64,000 nucleotides of DNA from positions 46,001 through 110,000 of the forward strand of contig JAVYIG010006783.1 of NCBI GenBank assembly GCA_035222895.1, written 5' to 3'. The stretch comes from Strongylocentrotus droebachiensis (taxonomy: Eukaryota; Echinodermata; Echinoidea; Camarodonta; Strongylocentrotidae). A program made the translations under genes and the position numbers. The notes beneath the pieces are model-generated. The model did not search any database, was not told the DNA's origin, and saw only the letters and a program-made list of their open reading frames with translations. Positions within the stretch are counted from its first letter, which is position 1, and every line of letters begins with the position of its first letter. Positions 56,426-64,000 of the stretch are shown piece by piece.

Positions 56426-57000
56426 AAGCAAATAACTACCGTTGGTGAAGGTGATGGGACGAACTATCACTTCCGAGGCGATCTGGATGTAGCTATCTTT
56501 CCGAAGCGAAGCTGAGGAAAGATAGCGTATACATTCTGATCGACGAGGAAGTGATAGTTTGCCATCGCCTGAAACCAAAAGGTGATTATTTGCTTTATAT
56601 TCCACATCTAAAACAATTTAACTACAAAAAGAAAAGGACGTGTATGCATCTACATAAAAGACACCATGCCCAAATTCACACCAAAAAAGTGAAACAGTAG
56701 TTTAACCCAACCTCTTGAGGGGACGGTGCGCGCATGTGTTTGTTTTAATTGCGCTCATTGGTAATGCGCGCTTAATTACGCCTGTTTTAGTGCGCTTTTG
56801 GATAATCTTCAGTGAAAGTGCGTTGCCCTTTGTAGATAGTACCTCTATCTTCGGTGAAAGTGCGTTGCCCTTTGTAGATAGTAGTACTATCTACAAAGGG
56901 CAACGAACTTTTTGTTTCTCCCATCAATAATGGGCGATCTATCTTGCATCACGTGATTTACTTTTGACCAATCGTAGAGCAAGATTCTTAGTATGTGGAA
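56426..57000. repeat. ~540-bp dispersed repeat with a hairpin head, copy 2
   Basis: It is the partner of 37735-38285. This copy has an internal duplication of gtgaaagtgcgttgcccttt followed by gtagatagta near 56811-56882, and an inverted agtactatctacaaagggca. Confidence 0.8.
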
Positions 57001-57004
57001 TATA

Positions 57005-57110
57005 ATACAAACTATCATCGCCGAGGTGATCTCGGGGCTACTATCTTCCCGAGCCGCAAGGCGAGGGAAGATGGTAGCCCCGAGATCACCGAGGCGATGA
57101 TAGTTTGTAT
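57005..57110. repeat. 106-bp hairpin, CCGAGCCGCAAGGCGAGG apex
   Basis: The arms atacaaactatcatcgccga and the exact inverse, with a second step gtgatctcggggctac, pair almost without mismatch. It lies directly after the 56426 repeat. Confidence 0.85.
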
Positions 57111-57652
57111 CCATTGCCCAAGTAAAGGAGGTTAATATTTGTTTTATATCCCACATCGGCAATAAGGTCTATTTAAAGTGAATTTTACATAATAATAAGA
57201 ACTGATTCTGCAGACAGTTTAGCTTCAGCTAGATTTTACAAAGCGCAACATGCATACATGTAATACAGTTGATGCGCGCTCATTGACATTGACATTGACT
57301 TTGACATTTCGCGTAACCTACTTTGCTATGCGTATTCAATGGGCAAGGGTGGGCAAGTGGGGTAGCAGCAAAAGTGGGGTTACTTTACAAAAGTACTATC
57401 TCGACCTGAGATCGAAAGATAGTACTTGTCTATACCTTTGTCGTGCTCTGTACAATCGCAATGCAAACAACTATACATGAGGGATATAAAAGCTAATATG
57501 CAAATACGTCTAGCGCACCTGTTGGATTTCTGGATTTTGTTTGGGTCTCGCCGTTTGCGAGATGATTTCCTTGCTCTGTTTATGACGCAGTGTACACCCC
57601 TCTTCTTATCTTCTAAAGAGACGGATTCAAGAGCAAGAGCACAATTTGAAAT

Positions 57653-57740
57653 CTGAGCCATCACGCCTCCCAATTTAAGCTCCCTCCCCCATTGGTATGA
57701 TTGATAGATCTTCCATTTGTATCTAGTTACTTGCCCCACA
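57653..57740. repeat. Left arm of an 83-bp perfect inverted repeat
   Basis: gagccatcacgcctcccaat through gtatctagttacttgccc is the exact reverse complement of 59207-59287. Beyond a small insertion, the match resumes with catatggaaacgtt at 57919. Confidence 0.9.
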
Positions 57741-57912
57741 CCCAGGCGCTTAAGCAGAGGGGGGGGGGGGGGGGGGGGGGGGGGGGCTAAGGTCAGCTTT
57801 TTGGGGTCACCCATTACCACAATTTTTTTATTATTTTTTTTATTACAAAAACAAAACGAAGGGGGGGGTTCAACCCCCCCCCCCCCCCCCCCCCCCCCTG
57901 CGTACGCGCCTG
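57740..57912. mobile_element. Small element of poly-G and poly-C with CAGGCGC ends
   Basis: It starts CAGGCGCTTAAGCAG and ends CTGCGTACGCGCCTG, around two homopolymer blocks of about 26-30 bases. It interrupts the left arm of the inverted repeat, so it arrived later. Confidence 0.65.
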
Positions 57913-58104
57913 TGTGTGCATATGGAAACGTTTGCTTGTATTTGTCTCATAAAAGAATGTTGCCCAAACTGCTCATAAGTGCTCAGTGGTCACAGGCCCC
58001 TGGCTTCATCGGGCAGGTAGTTCCATTATGTGAATGGGTAAATTAACTATTGCAAAATGAGGGGACACATTACATTGTACAATACGGACACACATTGTTT
58101 TTAT

Positions 58105-58425
58105 TGTGCAGAACATACTCTTTTATTGACTTACTTATTGCATGAAACTAGAAAACCAAAATGCATAAACACCACAAACACCTGGGGAGGAAGCATTCAT
58201 ACATTTGAATGCATATAGTTGATAAACGACTCCGATGAAACTATAAAACCAAAATGAAATTTGCGTTCTGGCAATTAGAGTAAAAAGAATGATAGCAGGC
58301 GAATGAAATGCTTCAACAGCAACACAAACACCTGGGAAGCTAGGAAGCATCCATAAATTTGAATAATTTAGTTGATAAACGACTCCGTATGTGGACGTTT
58401 GTTGGAGCAGAAAGCAGTAGATTCT
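58105..58425 (+). repeat. Two-unit direct repeat (~180 bp)
   Basis: Both units carry cacaaacacctggg(g/a)a, gaagcatycata, atttgaat and agttgataaacgactccg; also tgaaactagaaaaccaaaat versus tgaaactataaaaccaaaat. Confidence 0.7.
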
Positions 58426-58439
58426 TAACAACACGAGAA

Positions 58440-59200
58440 CCCATTTAACAGAATGTCGGAACGTAAATTAAATTTGGCGCGGTTGGAAAATGCATCTTTC
58501 TACCCTGCGAGTTTAATGGTACGATCTAGTAAATTAAAACAGTAAAATGGTTCTTGTTTTAAAATTAATCATTAAATAAAACCCAAAACTTCAGCGATAT
58601 CAGAAAAAAATATGTTATATCTTGCTAATAATTAAAAAAAGATGTATAAACATTGTGAAAGTGTCGCATTTTACGATAAAATACACCGATTAAGCGAAAA
58701 TTATGTCGTTAGTGCGCTTGCATCAGGGAATTCAAGGTCAAAAGGTCAATTCATACGCTGATAAGTTATTGGTCGAGCCTTTTGGTTTCCTTTATTCCGA
58801 CAAAATTATACAATCAATCAAAACAAGTTTAATACCAGAAGAAAGCTATTAACGATTAGTATTTTCATTAACCGCTTGCCCCAAAGTCGCTTGACCACAG
58901 TGAAACGAGTGAGAGCTTGCGAGAGCGGCCAAAGTGTGATTGAAACTCGCTATTTGCTCTTCTCCAACGCAAAAAGAGACGACATTGTGCTGGATAAATG
59001 TATTTTTTCCGACAAAAGTACAGAAAATTTGCATATGGTCTTTTTATATTATACTTCATGAAATGTTACCCGAGTGACTTCCGGGCGCCCCAAAGCTGGA
59101 AAGAAACGCACATTTTAAAAAACTTCACTTTTTCATGGAAAAATGCTTATTATTTTGTTCTATGCACGCAAGTCAGATTGAGCGGATGATACAACGTTTC
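58440..59200. other. MACPF intron 5 interior, nothing recognised
   Basis: Short chance ORFs on both strands without motifs. Confidence 0.4.
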
Positions 59201-59206
59201 CATATG

Positions 59207-59287
59207 GGCAAGTAACTAGATACAAATGGAAGATCTATCAATCATACCAATGGGGGAGGGAGCTTAAATTGGGAGGCGTGATGGCTC
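59207..59287. repeat. Right arm of the 83-bp perfect inverted repeat
   Basis: It is the complement of 57653-57735. Its right end overlaps the first 13 bp of the SINE at 59275. Confidence 0.9.
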
Positions 59288-59460
59288 ATTGTGGTAGAGC
59301 AGCGTTCTCGTAACCGGGAGTTCCCGGATTCGGAACAAGTCAATGCGCTAGTGCCCTTTAGTAAGGCATTTATCCTCATTACCAAGTTCCTCGGAGAGGA
59401 CTTAAAGCCGTCGGTCCCCTGGTTGCTTACATAGCAGGTAAAACAAACAAACTAATCAAA
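59275..59460 (+). mobile_element. tRNA-derived SINE, near-complete
   Basis: The tRNA-like head gcgtgatggctcattgtggt, with agagcagcg, has an A box; a weak B box (cccggattcggaac) follows. The body is agtgccctttagtaaggcat, cctcattaccaagttcctcg and cggtcccctggttgcttaca, ending in aaacaaacaaac. It is the best copy of the family seen at 18309 and 51309. Confidence 0.8.
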
Positions 59461-59609
59461 TTCGCATGTCGATATAAAGCTTAAATCAATATTTTCCACG
59501 TTGAGATTAAATAATAAAAAACATTGATCATTAAAGATCTGCCGACAAAATCCTCACAGCAGCAATGTGTTACACCTCATCATAGCAATGACTCCGAATT
59601 TAAAGGCTA

Positions 59610-59880
59610 AGTCCACCTGGGGGGGGGGGGGGTAGGGTAAGAGCACTTTTTTTTTTGGGGGGGGAGGGGGCCTGGAAATTTCAAAATTTGGCCAACCTAT
59701 ATTTCGTCAGTGACTAGGGGGGGGGGGGGGGTATGGTCACTTTTGGGGGTAAAACTTTTGCACAACAAAATAAAAAAAGTTTGTTTTCTTTTTTTGTCTT
59801 CATTTATTTTTTTTTAATTTAAAACAAATTGAGGGGGGGGGGGGGGTCATCAAAAATCACACATATAAAACAAATTGAGG
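59610..59880. repeat. Cluster of four poly-G tracts
   Basis: G runs at about 59619, 59658, 59717 and 59834 are separated by T/A-rich sequence and repeats of aaacaaattgaggg. Confidence 0.85.
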
Positions 59881-60059
59881 GAACGACGTCACAGACTCAT
59901 GAGTGATTTGCCGATTTGTCTTGTGATTTTCAAATCCAATTTTGCTCAAACATTTTTGATTGGTTTGCTTCTATTGAAAGCAAGTTATTTATGGAGTGGA
60001 CTTGCCCTTTAAGCACCTACTACATTATCAAAATGGGGTTCATATTGAATTCACTGCAG

Positions 60060-60201
60060 GTAGCGAAGAGTACCTCTCTACGAGCTGGCTTCATGGGTTA
60101 CAGTATTGGTCTAGCTGTTGATATGGAAGAGTTCAAGGCTAATCTAGGAGCTGGGATGAAGTTTGGTTCCAAAACCCACACCTTCACGTCTGGTAGTTTT
60201 G
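60060..60201 (+). CDS. MACPF protein, exon 6
   Basis: Acceptor ttcactgcag, donor TTTG|GTAGGT, from phase 0 to phase 1. It encodes AKSTSLRAGFMGYSIGLAVD, MEEFKANLGAGMKFGSK and THTFTSGSFG. The Gly/Ser/Ala-rich alternating pattern is what MACPF domains show in the second membrane-spanning hairpin region and the following strand. It needs exon 5 to splice at 55769. Confidence 0.8.
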
Positions 60202-60237
60202 GTAGGTTTAGGTATCGGGGAATAGTTAGCAAAGTGT

Positions 60238-60535
60238 CGTAGTATGGTGGCTCATTCATTTTACTACATGTATTTAATAGTCTAAGAGTTGAAGGTTCGA
60301 ATCCAAGCCCAGCATTAATGTCGTTGGGTAAGACATATTAGTCCACATCTGCCGCTCTCCATTTATAACGTGCTAAATGGGTACCCGGTAGAATGTGTAA
60401 GTCATAATTAATTTGCTCAGCATTGTAAGCGTCTGTTATGTATGGCGCCCGGCTGGAATGCTCCCCATGGAGTGGAGAATGCGCATACTTTGTATGTGGC
60501 GATCCTCAATCCAATGACCGGGGTATATTTATCAA
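60238..60535 (+). mobile_element. tRNA-derived SINE, second family
   Basis: A perfect B box (aggttcgaatccaagc) follows an A-box-like tatggtggctcatt. The body includes taatgtcgttgggtaagaca, tgggtacccggtagaatgtg and gcgcccggctggaatgctcc. It lies 36 bp after MACPF exon 6. Confidence 0.75.
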
Positions 60536-60860
60536 TATTAAGGTGATATCAAATTTTGTGATAGCGAAAATGGATTTTTGAATGAAATTTGTTAAATACG
60601 CCGTCTTTGTGTTGTTCCAATTGTATTACAAAAATTGTACATTGTATTAGAAAACCAATATACGCCGTCCAAGATTTCTAAAAGATTTTAGTGTAGTGGT
60701 AAGTTTGCCAAATCGAGGCTATGTTCAGATCTGTTTTGTCCATTTTTTCGAAAACCCATAAACTGAAAAAAGTAGTTCAGATCTCGTGCCACAAGCCCAT
60801 TTCATTCACCTTTCAATTAGACTTGTCGTCAAATCATAATTCTGTTTTTATATTTTCTAG

Positions 60861-61049
60861 AACCGATCCACACTGGTCTTGATGAGATAGATGAGGTGTT
60901 TAAGGCAGAGTATTGGACAAGGTTTGAGGACTATGTAGCTGCAGGATTATGTGATCCTAGCTGGATAGATACTCGTGAGAGCGTCGCTAAGAACATGATG
61001 ACTGCTCTGTCAGGATACGCAGTCTGGAGGAACGCACAGGACGCTATAG
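60861..61049 (+). CDS. MACPF protein, exon 7 (last exon in the window)
   Basis: Acceptor tattttctag, donor GCTATAG|GTAAGC, phase 1-1. It encodes EPIHTGLDEIDEVFKAEYWT, then FEDYVAAGLCDPSWIDTRES and a helix AKNMMTALSGYAVWRNAQDA. It forms the end of the MACPF core, with 'P..I…L..I..L' helices. The frame is open to the donor, so the gene continues past 61049, probably beyond the window, into C-terminal domains not seen here. Confidence 0.8.
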
Positions 61050-61067
61050 GTAAGCCATTAGAGGCAT

Positions 61068-61075
61068 AAAGAGAA

Positions 61076-61106
<31 letters not shown>

Positions 61107-61914
61107 GTTTGTGTGTGTGTGTATGAGAAAGAGAGAGAAAGAGAGAGAGAGAGAAGAAAACAGAGAGACAAAGAGAGAGACGAAGAGAGAGACAAAGAGA
61201 GAGATAGAGAAAGAGAGAGAGAGAATGAGAATGAGAGGGAAATTAGAGGGAGAGGGGGAGAAAGAGATAGAGAGAGAGAATGGGAGGGAAAGAGTGAGAC
61301 AAGGAGGGAGAGAGGGAGAGAGAGAGAGAGAGAGTGTGTGTGTGTGTGTGTATGAGAAAGAGAGAAAAAGAGAGAGAGAGAGAAGAAAACAGAGAGACAA
61401 AGAGAGAGAGACGAAGAGAGAGACAAAGAGAGAGAGAGATAGAGAAAGAGAGAGAGAGAATGAGAATGAGAGGGAAATTAGAGGGAGAGGGGGAGAAAGA
61501 GAGAGAGAATGGGAGGGAAAGAGAGAGACAAGGAGGGAGAGAGGGAGAGAGAGAGTGTGTGTGTGTGTGTGTATGAGAAAGAGAGAGAAAGAGAGAGAGA
61601 GAGAGAAGAAAACAGAGAGACAAAGAGAGAGAGACGAAGAGAGAGACAAAGAGAGAGAGAGATAGAGAAAGAGAGAGAGAGAATGAGAATGGGAGGGAAA
61701 TGAGAGGGGGAGAAAGAGAGAGAGAGAATGGGAGGGAAAGAGAGAGACAAGGAGGGAGAGAAAGAGAGAGAGAGAGAGAAGAAAACAGAGAGACAAAGAG
61801 AGAGAGACGAAGAGAGAGACAAAGAGAGAGAGAGATAGAGAGGGAGAGAGAGAGAATGAGAATGAGAGGGAAATTAGAGGGAGAGGGGGAGAAAGAGAGA
61901 GAGAGAATGGGAGT
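61068..61914 (+). repeat. Purine-rich ~222-bp minisatellite (left part)
   Basis: Units at about 61106, 61332 and 61553 each hold (GT)n, tatgagaaagagag, gaagaaaacagagagacaaa, gaatgagaatgagagggaaa and gaatgggagggaaagagaga. The fourth unit lacks the GT part. Long Glu/Arg or Ser/Leu ORFs across it are artefacts. Confidence 0.9.
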
Positions 61915-62313
61915 TCAGTTCAGTTCAGTTCAGTTCATTTTATTCAAAACCATACAAAGCATGATATAATCTGTTACATAAAAAAGAGACTGGTAATAGT
62001 ACATCAATCAACATATTCTAACTTGATTACATCATAAACTGAATGGTTTTAGGACCCCTTTAGAAGCTAAGCTTGTGAGCGGGGCCCTATAACAAAATAC
62101 ATACATTTACAGTAAAAAGAATGTTACGTATGATTATACAATGGATGAAAATACTAAGCTACAGAATATAGAACATACAAATACTCTCACACACACACAC
62201 ACAGACACCACACACGCACATCACCATACACAGCAATTAAACACACTGACGAGTAGGTCCTTAGTGGTCAAAAAGCATTTCAGAATGAGAAATTACTAAG
62301 ATGCGAATAAAAA

Positions 62314-63306
62314 CTATGTCAGTATTCCAAGCAGGTACGTTTTAGATAAACTTCTAAACCTAGAAAGAGTTGTACTATTTTTTATATCATCAGGCAGACT
62401 GTTCCATTCTTTAATGCAAGAGATATGGAAAGAGGTCAGAGTGACATTTGTTCTTGCAAAAGGCTGTCGAATAAGACACCTTTGACGTGTATTATAATTA
62501 TGAATTTGCGAGTTCTGACGGAATAAATCTTTTAATGTACATTCATGAGGCATAGACTTAAGATTAAACATAAACAATATGCAATTGAACGACACAAGTC
62601 CACTTAGTGGTAACGTTCTTAGTCGAAGGAACAATGGAGAACTTGGATGTCTATAATAAGAATTAGTAATAAGCCGTATTGCTTTCTTCTGCCATACTCT
62701 CAACTTATCAAGATATGACTTAAAGGTGTTTCCCCAAGCAACATTACAATATGTCAAATAAGGAAGAATAATACTATTATATAATGTTATCAGCACTCTT
62801 TCAGGTAAAATAAATTTTAATCTAAAAATGACACCTACACTACGGGACAACTTTGTGCATACAGCATCTAAATGATTTCTCCAAGATAAATGCTCATCCA
62901 TGGTTAGCCCTAAGAACTGAACATTTTCACTAAGCGCAACATCATGGCCTCCAACATTAAGAAAAGTAATGCCATCTGGAAGCTTTTTACCCTTGGAGCG
63001 AAAAATAACACATTTGGTCTTTTGAACATTCAACAATAACTTATTACAACAATACCATGCATACAGTTTCTGAATCTCTTGATTCGCAATTAGTAATAAA
63101 TCTTCAGCCTTCTTATCAGCCAACAGCAAGCTGGTATCATCAGCAAAAAGTGAGTATGAGAATAATGTTGATGAGTGTATTATATCATTTATATAGATCA
63201 GAAACATTAGGGGACCAAGAACAGAACCCTGAGGTACACCATATTTAATAGAAGCAAGTTGAGAATTAGTACCATTCACCACAACAAATTGTGTCCTGTC
63301 AAACAA
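62314..63306 (-). pseudogene. LINE reverse transcriptase, palm to C-terminus (330 codons open)
   Basis: Motifs in order: IKYGVPQGSVLGPLMFLIYI, YSLFADDTSLLL (catalytic FADD), NKLLLNVQKTKCVIF, VQFLGLTMDEHLSWRNHL, LYNSIILPYLTYCNVAWGNT, KKAIRLITNS, SFHISCIKEWNSLPDDI. This is a long undamaged stretch, so the insertion is young. The layout is typical of CR1, L2 or Jockey-superfamily elements. It lacks its own start because of upstream frameshifts. Confidence 0.88.
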
Positions 63307-63330
63307 ATAGCTTTGGAACCAAGGACAATG

Positions 63331-63813
63331 CTACACCACGTATTCCATAATGCTCAAGTTTCCTAAGGAGGATGCATGGTCAATAGTATCAAACGCCTTA
63401 GATAGATCTAAGAATATCCCCAAACAATACTTGTCTCCATCAATAGCTTTTATGATATTACTTAATAAATTAAACACACCCATTTGTGTGGAGAAGTGCT
63501 TACGGAAACCACACTGCTGAGGAATCAAGATATTCTTTTTAGATAGGAACTCATTTAAGCGTTTATAAATTATTTTCTCAAGAATTTTAGAAAAGATTGG
63601 TAACAATGCTATTGGCCTGTAATTAATGACGTTTTTACGGTCAGATTTTTTATACACTGGTACTACTTTAGCTACCTTGAGTTTATCAGGAACAACTCCC
63701 TGAGATAAAGACATATTCATGATTTTACACAAGGGATCAATAAAAAGGTGAATGCACTCCTTTATAATTCTAGGTGAAATATCATCAGAACCACTAGATT
63801 TAGATGGTTTCAA
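63331..63813 (-). pseudogene. LINE reverse transcriptase, fingers and first catalytic motif
   Basis: It encodes KPSKSSGSDDISPRIIKECI, VVPVYKKSDRKNVINYRPIA, SKILEKIIYKRLNEFL, QCGFRKHFST and LGIFLDLSKAFDTIDH (first catalytic Asp). Two small indels at about 63300-63370 separate it from the downstream frame. Otherwise it is intact. Confidence 0.88.
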
Positions 63814-63857
63814 ATATCGATGATCTCAGATTTGAAGTTGGTTTTAGAAACATTGAC

Positions 63858-64000
63858 GAGGGAAAGAGAGAGACAAGGGGGGAGAGAGGGAGAGAGAGAG
63901 AGAGGGTGTGTGTGTGTGTATGAGAAAGAGAGACAAAGAGAGAGACGAAGAGAGAGACAAAGAGAGAGATAGAGAAAGAGAGAGAGAGAATGAGAATGAG
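63858..64000 (+). repeat. Purine-rich minisatellite (right part)
   Basis: It resumes with ggaaagagagagacaaggg and runs through another (GT)n and tatgagaaag to the window end, completing the unit cut by the LINE. Confidence 0.9.

Larger units (their letters stand above)
61916..63857 (-). mobile_element. 5'-truncated LINE inserted into the minisatellite
   Basis: It is oriented minus, from about 63857 (truncated 5' end) to a 3' UTR and a (TGAAC)n tail at 61916-61938. The purine repeat resumes on both sides in register. It carries most of the reverse transcriptase and the C-terminal region; no endonuclease. Confidence 0.88.

Noticed and set aside
61044-61969. Long Ser/Leu and Glu/Arg ORFs on both strands
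   Set aside because: They come from the GA-rich minisatellite; all frames are open and repetitive.

Overview
This is a eukaryotic window with intron-split genes and AT-rich sequence. It is packed with transposon copies, hairpin repeats and microsatellites. The content (a death-domain protein, an EGF/SRCR-like secreted or surface protein, a MACPF perforin-like protein, tRNA-derived SINEs, CR1/L2-like LINEs and a Penelope-like element) fits a marine invertebrate deuterostome, most likely an echinoderm such as a sea urchin. The species call is inference; nothing here is species-diagnostic.

Three host genes can be assembled from exons whose splice phases agree. (1) Plus strand, 2445-14450: the 3' part of a gene ending in a death domain, preceded by a UPA-like beta-rich region and an acidic linker. 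Its last exon has a fresh 167-bp tandem duplication that also copies the 3' splice site. (2) Minus strand, 44682 down to 33606: a signal-peptide exon, a Cys-containing exon, an EGF exon, a Thr-rich linker exon, three EGF exons of exactly 114 bp each, then an SRCR-like domain over two exons. Nearly every intron is phase 1, as in modular extracellular proteins. The first EGF exon is split by an 844-bp TA-flanked transposon, and the SRCR exon junction looks broken, so this copy may be a pseudogene or a disrupted allele. (3) Plus strand, 51800 to beyond 61049: seven exons of a secreted MACPF protein, running off the window through an intron that holds a minisatellite and a LINE.

Mobile elements fill the rest. 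There are many MITEs ending in TTAA (1.2, 2.7, 5.3, 7.2, 8.5, 13.5, 31.8 and 38.6 kb), a Penelope-like GIY-YIG fragment (9.9-10.7 kb) and a decayed LINE with two nested MITEs (21.5-25.6 kb). An element bounded by CAGGGGCGTCGCTA ends (30.4-31.2 kb) carries a GCGCGAAGCGCG minisatellite also found at 19.2 kb. Further LINE fragments lie at 9.6, 32.3, 35, 43-44.4, 54.3 and 61.9-63.9 kb. A small DNA element at 47.4 kb has captured a zinc-finger coding fragment, and its empty site is present 1.1 kb away.

The best candidates for follow-up are the transposon inside the EGF exon, the duplicated death-domain exon, the zinc-finger capture, the hairpin family with a CCGAGGCGAAGCCGAGG core, and the MACPF gene, whose 3' splice sites are largely built from microsatellites and a LINE tail. 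No CRISPR array, prokaryotic operon or functional tRNA/rRNA gene was seen.
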